From Rhizobiaceae bacterium (GTDB lineage Bacteria > Pseudomonadota > Alphaproteobacteria > Rhizobiales > Rhizobiaceae): 64,000 bases of DNA. Made by a program: the position numbers and the translations under genes. Below the pieces are notes generated by a model. It was not told the DNA's origin, did not search any database, and was given only the letters and a program-made list of their open reading frames with translations. The DNA lies in assembly GCA_019635775.1 (NCBI GenBank), contig JAHBYU010000003.1, positions 151,686-215,685 on the forward strand. The letters run 5' to 3'. Below, piece after piece: positions 1-7,409 of this stretch. Position 1 is the first letter of the stretch, and the number at the start of each line of letters is the position of its first letter.

Positions 1-266
1 TTCAGTCCCGTGCAGGCTTGCGCCCATGCCTTCACCCACGGCTCGAAGGTGATCTCCACCGGCGGCGAGAACACGTTGCCGAGGCGGATTTCCGGCATGC
101 CCTTCAGGGAGGTCACCACCATCACGTAAAGCGGCAGCAGGTAATAGACAGAGACGACGATCAGAGTGCCGTAGATGAAGATGTTGCGGCGCGAGAACGC
201 CGCACGGGGCTTCGGGCCGCGTGGACCTGCAATCGCCTCGGTCTGGTGGAGCGCGATGTCAGCCAC
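1..266 (-). CDS. Sugar ABC transporter permease, MalG-like (3' part missing)
   Basis: Inner-membrane permease of a carbohydrate ABC importer; only the first 88 codons lie in the window. They encode a cytoplasmic leader of about 28 residues and one membrane segment (about residues 29-51), then the start of the periplasmic loop that follows TM1 in MalG-type permeases. The likely start is a GTG at 266, which overlaps the stop of the upstream permease gene by 8 bases; no ATG lies in frame nearby. It is the third gene of the binding protein-permease-permease operon, and an ATPase gene would be expected beyond the window edge. The family is clear from context and layout; the substrate is not shown. 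Confidence 0.8.
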   Translation of the reverse strand, partial: MADIALHQTEAIAGPRGPKPRAAFSRRNIFIYGTLIVVSVYYLLPLYVMVVTSLKGMPEIRLGNVFSPPVEITFEPWVKAWAQACTGL

Positions 267-1146
267 GGCGGTTCCTCCCGCCGAACTCGAGATAGGCCCA
301 GGGCACGAGAATGATTGCGATGGTCACCAGCATCATGGTCGACGCGGCGAAGCCCTGTCCGAGATTCTGGGCCTCGAACATCATGTTGATGACGTATTTG
401 GCCGGGACTTCGGAGGCGATTCCCGGTCCGCCGCCGGTCTGCGCCACGACAAGGTCGTAGACGCGCACGATGCCGGACGCGACGATCACGAGCGCCGTGA
501 CGAAGACCGGGCGCATCATCGGGATGACGATGAAGACATAGGTCTTCCACATCGGAATGCCGTCGACTCGCGCGGCCTTCCAGACGTCCTCGTCTATCCC
601 GCGCAGCCCGGCGAGCATCAGGCACATGACCAGCCCGGTACCCTGCCAGAGGCCGGCGATCAGGATGCCGTAGATCACGATGTCCTGATTGTAGAGCGGG
701 TCGAATGCAAAACTTTCCCAGCCCCACGAACGCACGATGCCCTGCAGGCCGAAATCGGGGTTGAGAAGCCACTGCCAGACGAGGCCGGTGACGATGAAGG
801 AGAGCGCGAAAGGATAGAGGAATATGGTGCGGAACGTGTCTTCGAAACGGATCTTCTGATCGAGGAGGGCTGCAAGCAGGAAGCCGATGACCATCGAGAA
901 GATCAGCGAAAGGGAACCGTAGATCAAAAGGTTCTCGATGGAGATGATCCAGCGCGGCGTGGACCAAAGCCGCTCATACTGGTCCAGCCCGACGAAATTC
1001 AGCCGCGGCAGCAGGCGGGAATTGGTGAAGGAGTAGACGATCGTCCAGATCGTGCCCCCGACGAAGACGACGAGCGCCGTCAGGATCATCGGGATGGAAG
1101 CGACCTTCGCGTTCAGGTTCCGGAACAGTTGGCTGGGGCGAGCCAT
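259..1146 (-). CDS. Sugar ABC transporter permease, MalF-like
   Basis: A 295-residue inner-membrane permease with about six hydrophobic segments, the usual length for MalF/UgpA-type subunits. The ATPase-contacting EAA loop is visible near residues 190-212 (AARVDGIPMWKTY, then a proline after the hydrophobic stretch). It should pair with the MalG-like permease that overlaps its 3' end and with the binding protein 92 bases upstream to import a sugar. The ATG start has a purine-rich ribosome site (AGAGAAGC). The set resembles glucose/mannose (GtsABC-type) importers, but the sugar is inferred only from the binding-protein resemblance. Confidence 0.9.
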   Translation of the reverse strand: MARPSQLFRNLNAKVASIPMILTALVVFVGGTIWTIVYSFTNSRLLPRLNFVGLDQYERLWSTPRWIISIENLLIYGSLSLIFSMVIGFLLAALLDQKIRFEDTFRTIFLYPFALSFIVTGLVWQWLLNPDFGLQGIVRSWGWESFAFDPLYNQDIVIYGILIAGLWQGTGLVMCLMLAGLRGIDEDVWKAARVDGIPMWKTYVFIVIPMMRPVFVTALVIVASGIVRVYDLVVAQTGGGPGIASEVPAKYVINMMFEAQNLGQGFAASTMMLVTIAIILVPWAYLEFGGRNRRG

Positions 1147-1238
1147 GCTTCTCTGGGTCTCGTGATGCGGGCGAAAAGGCCCAGACGCCGGCTCGTTGGG
1201 GATATACCGGCGCCTGGGAGGCCAAAGGCCTTATAAAG

Positions 1239-2474
1239 TCAGTCCGCGCTGGCGATGATGGCTGCGTAGCGCTTCTGCGCATCCGCGGGGTCCATGTCGC
1301 CGTTGAAGAATTCCGTCATCAGGTCGTTGATCTGGGTGACGCTGTCCTGGCTGAGCAGCTGTTCCACGGAGGGCACGACCTTGCCGGCTGCAAGGATTTC
1401 GAGGCCCTTCTTCATGCAGTCGTTGGCCGTCGCCAGATCGACGTCGCCGCGGACCGGCAGCGAGCCCTTCTTCAGGTTGAAGGCGACCTGCACCTCAGGC
1501 TTCAGCATGAGCGATGCGAGAGCGCCCTGAGCCTCGGTCTGGGCGGGGTCTTTCAGCACCGGGAAGTAGAAGGCGTCGCCGCCAGTGGCGATGACGTCGT
1601 GGACGCCGAGGCCCGGCAGGCAGGTATAGTCCTTGCCCGCGACCTGGCCGGCGACCTGGAACTCGCCTTGCGCCCAGTCGCCCATGATCTGGCCACCGGC
1701 CTGGCCGGTGATGACGAGGTTGGTCGCCTGGTTCCAGTCCTGCACGTTTGAGCCACGCGCCATTTCGCGCGCATCGGCCGCCGCGTCGAACACCATCTTC
1801 ACTTCCGGTCCGGCCGCCAGCTCCGCGTCCTTGTCGCCATGCACCTTGTTGAAAACCTCGGGCCCGGCAAGGCTGACCATCAAGACCTGGAACGCCCCGG
1901 CCGCCTGCCAGGGCTGGCCGCCTAGCGCCAGAGGGATCTTGCCTGCTTCACGCAGCTTCGGCCCGGCGGCGACGAATTCCTCCCAGTTCTTCGGAACGGG
2001 AACGCCGGCATCCTCGAACGCCTTGTTCGACAGCCATAGCCACTGCCACGAATGGATGTTTATCGGCACGCAGTAGATCTTGCCGTCGAGTGTGCATCCC
2101 TCGAGCAGGCTTGGCGGATTTATGATGTTCTTCCAGCCCTCGCTTTCGGCGATGTCGGTGAGGTCGCGCATCAGGCCCGCTTCGACCAGTTCCTCGGCCT
2201 GGCGGCCGTGATTGAACTGTGTGGCGCCCATCGGGTCACCGCCTGTTATGCGGCTGATGAACACGGTGCGGGCCGTCGGGCCGCCGCCCGCGATGGCTCC
2301 GTCCACCCACTTGTTGCCAGTGGCGTCGAACGCCTTTGCGAATTCCGCTACCGCAGCCGCTTCGCCGCCGGAGGTCCACCAATGCGTGACTTCAAGGTCG
2401 GTCGCGCCGGCGGAAACCGTGAATGGCAGCGCGGCAGACAGGGCAAGCGCAGTGGCCAAAAGCTTATAACGCAT
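1239..2474 (-). CDS. Sugar ABC transporter substrate-binding protein (glucose/mannose type)
   Basis: A periplasmic binding protein of 411 residues that captures a sugar for the two downstream permeases. It has a Sec signal peptide ending around residue 23 (ALPFTVSAGA) and the mature start DLEVTHWWTSGGE, typical of family-1 sugar-binding proteins of the glucose/mannose group. The reading frame stays open up to 2744, but the ATG at 2474 has an ideal GGGAGGA site and directly precedes the signal peptide, so it is the start. A 20-bp LacI-type operator lies 13 bases upstream of the ATG, so expression is probably repressed by the divergent LacI-family gene. Substrate specificity is inferred. Confidence 0.9.
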   Translation of the reverse strand: MRYKLLATALALSAALPFTVSAGATDLEVTHWWTSGGEAAAVAEFAKAFDATGNKWVDGAIAGGGPTARTVFISRITGGDPMGATQFNHGRQAEELVEAGLMRDLTDIAESEGWKNIINPPSLLEGCTLDGKIYCVPINIHSWQWLWLSNKAFEDAGVPVPKNWEEFVAAGPKLREAGKIPLALGGQPWQAAGAFQVLMVSLAGPEVFNKVHGDKDAELAAGPEVKMVFDAAADAREMARGSNVQDWNQATNLVITGQAGGQIMGDWAQGEFQVAGQVAGKDYTCLPGLGVHDVIATGGDAFYFPVLKDPAQTEAQGALASLMLKPEVQVAFNLKKGSLPVRGDVDLATANDCMKKGLEILAAGKVVPSVEQLLSQDSVTQINDLMTEFFNGDMDPADAQKRYAAIIASAD

Positions 2475-2486
2475 GGTTCCTCCCAA

Positions 2487-2506
2487 AATCTGAAACGTTA
2501 CAGATT
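2487..2506. promoter_or_regulatory. LacI-family operator, copy 1
   Basis: The near-palindrome AATCTGAAACGTTACAGATT with the central AACGTT typical of LacI-family operators. Its exact reverse complement recurs at 2764-2783. It sits 13 bases upstream of the sugar-binding protein start, where a bound repressor would block transcription or ribosome access. The likely ligand is the LacI-type protein encoded at 2858. Confidence 0.8.
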
Positions 2507-2763
2507 GGCAGGATATGGAAGTAAAGTCGGTCATGCAATGCTTCTTAAGGCGAAGCGACGAATTTTTTCGGAGGCGAAATTTATTTCGTCTGAAGCCTGG
2601 TGTGCGGCCTCCTGCGTATAAGTTGGCTGCCGCAGTGCAGCATTTGAAGACATTTGTGCCGGTAAGCGCCTGATTCGGAAGGCATCGCAGTGCGGTATCG
2701 GCAGACCTGATATGGATACGATCAAGGAGGCCGAGCGCAGGCATACTGTCAGGAGGAAAGAAA

Positions 2764-2783
2764 AATCTGTAACGTTTCAGATT
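2764..2783. promoter_or_regulatory. LacI-family operator, copy 2
   Basis: AATCTGTAACGTTTCAGATT, the exact reverse complement of the site at 2487-2506; the identity extends one more base (T) on one side. It lies 75 bases upstream of the lacI-family gene, which suggests autoregulation and possibly looping between two sites 277 bases apart. The rest of the 383-base gap between the divergent genes shows no ORF I would support. Confidence 0.8.
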
Positions 2784-2857
2784 TAAAACATGCTATGCAT
2801 CATCATAGTGGCGAACTTGCCGTTGCGTCCGCGAGGCGCAATCTGTAGGCGAGGGGC

Positions 2858-3928
2858 ATGGACGAGCACAGCGATACAGGCGCGAAGGAGATCAACCGTG
2901 GACGAGGCATTGTCCCGGAGGCGCAGTCCGGCCGTCCGACGCTGAAGACAATAGCCTTCATGACGGGCCTCGGCGTGACCACGGTTTCGCGCGCGCTGAA
3001 GGATGCGCCCGAGATCGGCGAGGAGACGCGCCGCCGCGTGCAGCTCGTCGCGCGCCAGGTGGGTTACAGGCCCAACAGGGCGGGCGTCAGGCTCAGGACA
3101 GGCAAGACCAACGTCATAAGCCTGGTGCTCAACACGGACGAGCAGATTGGCGGCTTCGTGTCGGACATGATCTACGGCATCTCGGAGCAGCTTGCGCAGA
3201 CGCCCTATCACCTGATCGTCACGCCCTATTCGCGCAACAATGATCCTCTCGAGCCGGTGCGTTATGTCGTGGAAACGGGTTCGGCCGACGGGGTCATCAT
3301 CTCGCGCACCGAGCCGGACGACAAGCGGGTGCACTATCTGCTGGAGCACGGCTTTCCCTTCGTGACGCACGGCCGCACCGAGATCGGTGTCGAGCATGCA
3401 TCGCACGACTTCGACAACTATGCCTTTGCCCGCGAAGGGGTGCGCAAGCTGGCCGAGCTTGGGCGCAGGCGGCTGGCGCTGCTTGGGCCACCCTCGGCGC
3501 TTTCCTACCACCATCACATGCGCAACGGCTTCCTCGACACCATGTCGGAAATCGGTCTCGCCGAGGTGCCCTTCAATGCCGTGACGGTCGATCATTCCAT
3601 TGAACAGATTCGTGCCCGAACACTGCAGATGATGCAGCGGCCGAACCGGCCTGACGGGATCGTCAGCGGTGCGGGAGGGGCCACCTTCGCGCTTGTCGCC
3701 GGTATCGAGGATGCAGGTTTGAGGCTTGGCCGTGACGTCGACATCGTTTCGAAACAGTCGGCGCGACTGCTCCATCTGTTCCGGCCGGAACTCCATGTCG
3801 TCAACGAGGACATCAGGCATGCCGGCCGCGAGCTGGCGCGTTCGATCGTCGCCCTGATCGCCGGCGCGCCCGCGGCGAGCCTCAGGAGCCTCAGCCAGCC
3901 GGGACCGGTGCTGGCAAGGGGTGAATAG
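2858..3928 (+). CDS. LacI-family transcriptional regulator
   Basis: A 356-residue LacI/GalR-type regulator. An N-terminal tail of about 24 residues precedes the helix-turn-helix (about 26-50, LKTIAFMTGLGVTTVSRALK) and the hinge helix region (GYRPNRAGVRLRTG), followed by a periplasmic-binding-protein-like sugar domain to the C terminus. The ATG at 2858 follows a GAGGGG stretch. It is divergent from the sugar importer, and the two identical operators in between make it the probable local repressor, with a sugar as inducer. The tail before the HTH is somewhat longer than usual, so a later start cannot be excluded. Confidence 0.9.
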   Translation: MDEHSDTGAKEINRGRGIVPEAQSGRPTLKTIAFMTGLGVTTVSRALKDAPEIGEETRRRVQLVARQVGYRPNRAGVRLRTGKTNVISLVLNTDEQIGGFVSDMIYGISEQLAQTPYHLIVTPYSRNNDPLEPVRYVVETGSADGVIISRTEPDDKRVHYLLEHGFPFVTHGRTEIGVEHASHDFDNYAFAREGVRKLAELGRRRLALLGPPSALSYHHHMRNGFLDTMSEIGLAEVPFNAVTVDHSIEQIRARTLQMMQRPNRPDGIVSGAGGATFALVAGIEDAGLRLGRDVDIVSKQSARLLHLFRPELHVVNEDIRHAGRELARSIVALIAGAPAASLRSLSQPGPVLARGE

Positions 3929-3944
3929 CGCTCAAGGCGCTGCT

Positions 3945-4283
3945 TCAGTGGAACGGACGGACCTCGACCGGGGCGCGGCATGCGATCGCCGCCTTGCGTC
4001 CCCATGTCTGCGCCTCATCGATGCTCGCGACCTCCAGTACCCAGAACCCGCCGACGTGCTCGCCGGACCGCAGGTACGGTCCTTCGCTGGCAAGCACCGC
4101 GCCACCTGATTGTGGTCGAAGCGACACGGCCTTCCCTGGTGATTGCAGGCCACCGACGAATACCCTGACGCCCGCAGCCACCATCTGGGCGTTCAGCGTG
4201 TCGATGGCGAGGGCCATCGCATCATCCTCGACGTCAGGGTCGTAGCCGTCGGGGCGATGGATCGAGACGAGATATCGCGGCAT
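3945..4283 (-). CDS. YCII/DGPF-domain protein
   Basis: A 112-residue YCII-related protein (ferredoxin-like fold, catalytic role unknown). The family pattern is visible as MPRYLVSIHRP at the start, a central GGLQSPGKAVSLRP and ASEGPYLRSGEHVGGFWVLE, followed by DEAQTWGRKAA. The start at 4283 was preferred to an upstream in-frame ATG because AAGGGAG precedes it at proper spacing and the N terminus then matches the family. It is the last gene of the ECF sigma operon, 37 bases after the VOC gene. Proteins of this family commonly accompany ECF42-type sigma factors. Confidence 0.85.
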   Translation of the reverse strand: MPRYLVSIHRPDGYDPDVEDDAMALAIDTLNAQMVAAGVRVFVGGLQSPGKAVSLRPQSGGAVLASEGPYLRSGEHVGGFWVLEVASIDEAQTWGRKAAIACRAPVEVRPFH

Positions 4284-4320
4284 GCCTTGCACTCCCTTGC
4301 CGGCTATCTTCCTCAGATGC

Positions 4321-4710
4321 TTAAGCCGGGCCGACAATACCCCAGGTGACACCGAAAGGGTCCTTTAGCTGACCGTATTTGTCGCCCCAGAAGGCGACGT
4401 CCAGCGGCACGACGACTTCGCCGCCGGCCTCGACCGCGCGCTTCCACCATGTGTCGGCGTCGTCCACCACCAGATGCAGGGTAATGTTCTTTGCCGGCTC
4501 GGCCAACACCCCATGCTCCGGGAACGGATCGTTGAAGAACATCGAGCCGCCATTGATCTCGACATGAACATGCATCGAGCGGCCATCATCGTCTTCGCGA
4601 CGGTCGACCAGCGCCGCGCCGAACGCCTTCTCGTAGAAGGCTGTTGCCGCCTTGCTGTCGCTTACGGTGAAGTAGGCAATGACCCCGGGTATCTTCGTGG
4701 CTTCCGCCAT
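4321..4710 (-). CDS. VOC (glyoxalase/bleomycin-resistance-like, PhnB-type) protein
   Basis: A 129-residue vicinal-oxygen-chelate fold protein. It shows the paired beta-alpha-beta layout: VIAYFTVSDSKAATAFYEKAFGA at the start and NITLHLVVDDADTWWKRAVEAG in the second half, ending DPFGVTWGIV. PhnB-like members often lack a full metal site, and no enzyme activity can be assigned from sequence. It sits 13 bases after the SRPBCC gene and 37 bases before the YCII gene in the sigma-factor operon, a common companion set. Confidence 0.88.
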   Translation of the reverse strand: MAEATKIPGVIAYFTVSDSKAATAFYEKAFGAALVDRREDDDGRSMHVHVEINGGSMFFNDPFPEHGVLAEPAKNITLHLVVDDADTWWKRAVEAGGEVVVPLDVAFWGDKYGQLKDPFGVTWGIVGPA

Positions 4711-4723
4711 TGGCTGGTTCTCC

Positions 4724-5224
4724 TCAGATCGTCTTCAGAAGTTGTGCGAGCTGGTCGGCGCACTGGCCCCAGCCCTCATGGAAGCCCATCTTCTCATGTG
4801 CTTCGCGGTCCTCGACCGTCCAGTGGCGCACGCGCGCCGTGTAGCGCGTGCCGGCTCCTGCATCCGTCTGCACGTCCTCGAAGGTAACGATGGCCAGCAT
4901 GAAAGGCTTCTCGGAAGGTTCCCAGGCGCTCGTGAAGGCGTCGGTGAAAACCAGGCGCTGGTTTTTGACCACTTCGAGGTAGACGCCAGAGCTTGGATAG
5001 TCCTTGCCGTCTGGATCACGCATGACGATCTGGCTCTGCCCGCCGGGGCGAACGTCGAGAGCAGCGCCCGGCGTTGTCCAGGGCAGCGGCGCGAACCATT
5101 GCTTGAGGAGCTTCGGCTCGACCCAGGCGCTGTAAACCTTTTCGCGCGGCGCTTCGAAAATGCGCTCGATCACGAGCTCGCGCTCGGCCGGAAAGTTGTT
5201 GTCGATCGTCGCACGGATGTTCAT
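4724..5224 (-). CDS. SRPBCC-family protein (AHSA1-like)
   Basis: A 166-residue START/Bet v1-like fold protein of the AHSA1 group, a hydrophobic-pocket family that binds small ligands; its function here is unknown. The N-terminal ELVIERIFEAPREKVYSAWVEP and the C-terminal GFHEGWGQCADQLAQLL are characteristic. The ATG at 5224 is preceded by TGAGGAAACG, a good ribosome site; the longer in-frame start at 5296 has none. It is cotranscribed with the sigma factor (86-base gap) and the VOC gene. Confidence 0.88.
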   Translation of the reverse strand: MNIRATIDNNFPAERELVIERIFEAPREKVYSAWVEPKLLKQWFAPLPWTTPGAALDVRPGGQSQIVMRDPDGKDYPSSGVYLEVVKNQRLVFTDAFTSAWEPSEKPFMLAIVTFEDVQTDAGAGTRYTARVRHWTVEDREAHEKMGFHEGWGQCADQLAQLLKTI

Positions 5225-5310
5225 CGTTTCCTCACAAGGCCGTTGTTCACGGACGGAGGACGAAACGACGCGGCCGATCCCGACATGGGGCTGCAAAAAA
5301 TGTCATCGGA

Positions 5311-6591
5311 TCAAAAGGAGGGACCAGGGCCTGGGGCCGAGTCCGTCGTTTTCTCTTTGGAGAGCCGGTCCAGATGCATGCGAATATGGGCGGCTTCGGC
5401 AGGCGAATTGGCGAGCGAGATAGCTTTGCAGAAGGCATCGCGCGCTTCGTCGTTTCGGCCAAGCTGCAGCAGCAGCGATCCCCTGACGCCGTAATAGTGG
5501 AAATAGTTGGACAGCTTGCCGGCAAGCGGTTCGATCATGGCAAGCGCGGCTTCAGGGCCGTCCGCCTTGGAAACCGCGACGGCACGGTTGAGCGTGATGA
5601 CCGGTGACGGCTGCATCGCCTCGAGCGCGCTGTACAACAATTCGATCTGTTTCCAGTCAGTGTCCTCTGGCCGTTTTGCCCTTGCATGCAGTGCGGCGAT
5701 GGCTGCCTGCACCTGGTAGGCTCCGGGGCTGCGGTGCAGCATCGCCTTGTCGATCAGCGCCAGACCTTCCGCTATCAGCTTGCCGTTCCATGCGGTGCGA
5801 TCCTGATCCTCCAGAAGGATCACAGCGCCGTGGGCGTCGAAGCGCGCCCGCGTCCGGGCATGCTGCAGAAGCAGAAGCGCCGTCAGTCCCATGATTTCGG
5901 GCTCGGCCGGGTAGAGACGCAGAAGAAGCCGCGCCAGCCTTATCGCCTCGTCGCAAAGCGGTGCGCGCATCGGCGCGTCTCCGCCGCTGGCCGAGTAGCC
6001 TTCGTTGAAGACGAGATAGATCATGGCGGCGACAGCACCAAGGCGCTCCGCCCGTTCGACAGGTCCGGGCGCCTCGAAGGGCACCGATGCGTTGGCGATC
6101 TTGGCCTTGGCGCGCGTGATGCGCTGTTCCATCGCGCTTTCGCCGACCAGAAATGCGCGCGCGATCTGCTTCACCGAAAGGCCTGAGATGATGCGCAGGG
6201 CCAGCGCGATCTGCTGCGTCGCAGGCAGATCGGGATGGCAGCAGATGAAGAGCAGCCGCAGGATGTCGTCGCGGTAGTCGGACCCGTCCAGCCGCTCGGC
6301 GATCGCCGTCTCGGCGTCATCCAGGTCGGACAGATGCTCTTCATCCGGCAAAGGCTGCTGTTTGGAGCGCTTGCGCACCGCGTCGATTGCCGCGTTGCGT
6401 CCCACGAAGATCAGCCATGCGGTCGGATCGCGCGGTGGACCGTTCTGCGGCCAGTTCTTCAAGGCACGCAGGCAGGCATCCTGGAAAGCTTCCTCCGCCA
6501 TGTCGAGGTCGCGGAAATAGCGCAGCAGCGCCGCCACCGCCTGAGGCCGCGCCGTGGTCAGAAGTGAATCGATCCAGGAAATGTCCGTCAT
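5311..6591 (-). CDS. RNA polymerase sigma factor, ECF42-like with C-terminal extension
   Basis: A 426-residue extracytoplasmic-function sigma factor. Region 2 is near residues 10-80 (EEAFQDACLRALKNWP and AWLIFVGRNAAIDAVRKR) and region 4 near 110-170 (GLSVKQIARAFLVGESAMEQRI). A long C-terminal helical extension of about 240 residues looks TPR-like. This architecture, and the DGPF/YCII gene ending in an ATGA overlap with its start, match the ECF42 group, whose extension is known to be needed for activity in studied members. No anti-sigma factor gene is present, which is also usual for that group. Its target promoter cannot be given from this sequence. Confidence 0.9.
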   Translation of the reverse strand: MTDISWIDSLLTTARPQAVAALLRYFRDLDMAEEAFQDACLRALKNWPQNGPPRDPTAWLIFVGRNAAIDAVRKRSKQQPLPDEEHLSDLDDAETAIAERLDGSDYRDDILRLLFICCHPDLPATQQIALALRIISGLSVKQIARAFLVGESAMEQRITRAKAKIANASVPFEAPGPVERAERLGAVAAMIYLVFNEGYSASGGDAPMRAPLCDEAIRLARLLLRLYPAEPEIMGLTALLLLQHARTRARFDAHGAVILLEDQDRTAWNGKLIAEGLALIDKAMLHRSPGAYQVQAAIAALHARAKRPEDTDWKQIELLYSALEAMQPSPVITLNRAVAVSKADGPEAALAMIEPLAGKLSNYFHYYGVRGSLLLQLGRNDEARDAFCKAISLANSPAEAAHIRMHLDRLSKEKTTDSAPGPGPSF

Positions 6592-6962
6592 ATGGTGGGG
6601 GCTACGGGGTTGAGTACACCGACCGGACGTATCTCGTAGGAGCCGCCTGCCGGGTTGACGTCGGAAATCTCACGCGCGAAAGCCACAGCCTCCTCGAGGT
6701 CGTTGCATTCGACCATGTAGAAGCCGAGCAGCTGTTCCTTGGTCTCGGCGAAGGGCCCATCGAGAATGACAGATTCTCCCCGCAGCTTGCGGACCGTTGT
6801 CGCGGCCGTCGTCGGGAGCAGCCGCGCCACGGGGCCAAGCTTGCCGGCAGCGGCATATCTCTGCTGCACTGCGGCGAGCTTGCCCATCACCGCCTCATCC
6901 TGTTCCTTGCTCCAGGCGGTGACGGCGTCTTCCTGCGCATAACACAGTACGGCGTACAGCAT
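6588..6962 (-). CDS. YCII/DGPF-domain protein, first gene of the ECF operon
   Basis: A 124-residue DGPF-type YCII protein. The name-giving motif is present as ILDGPFAETKEQLLGFYMVE, and the C terminus reads SYEIRPVGVLNP. The start at 6962 has GGAGAGGATATCCCG upstream, whereas the open frame extends to 7136 without a better site. It overlaps the sigma factor gene as ATGA (6588-6591), so the two are translationally coupled. With the second YCII gene at 3945, the operon has two such proteins. The family is the usual partner of ECF42 sigma factors, but the biochemical role is unknown. Confidence 0.88.
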   Translation of the reverse strand: MLYAVLCYAQEDAVTAWSKEQDEAVMGKLAAVQQRYAAAGKLGPVARLLPTTAATTVRKLRGESVILDGPFAETKEQLLGFYMVECNDLEEAVAFAREISDVNPAGGSYEIRPVGVLNPVAPTI

Positions 6963-7409
6963 CGGGATATCCTCTCCTTCTTGAATGACGAACCAACCCG
7001 AACAGCGCCGACAGCGCTCCGGCACTATTTCGCAGCAGCCGCTTTTTGCGACGGCTTGGCCATACGATCCAGCTTCATTGCGGCCAACGCGTGAACCTTT
7101 CCCCAGTTCGCCGCGACTGACAACACGGGGCCGCAATCACGCGGCCCTGATGGAAAGGAAAGATCCATGACCGGACATCGACTGTCGGGGTCAAGGACAT
7201 CATCCGGCATCCGGCGAGCGGGCAGACAAAGCCCGGGCGCGGCGGGTGCCGCCTTGATTCAATTGACCCAAGGTAAAGAGCGGCATACTCTCGAAACAAG
7301 GGACCGCGAAAAGATCGTTGGGGGAGAACGTGCCGGAACGATGCATTCGGCTCCCCGCCGTTTGTCGCGCCCGGCGCGGTCTCCCGACCCACAAGGGAGG
7401 AGAGGCCCA
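6963..7409. other. Intergenic region between divergent ECF operon and secreted-protein operon
   Basis: About 450 bases with no gene I can support. Open frames run through it on both strands but lack ribosome sites and recognisable protein. The promoter of the sigma-factor operon should lie at the left part and that of the secreted-protein operon at the right. I could not pick a convincing -35/-10 pair or palindrome. Confidence 0.5.

Noticed and set aside
1294-2621. Plus-strand frames opposite the sugar-binding protein
   Set aside because: Antisense shadows without start signals.
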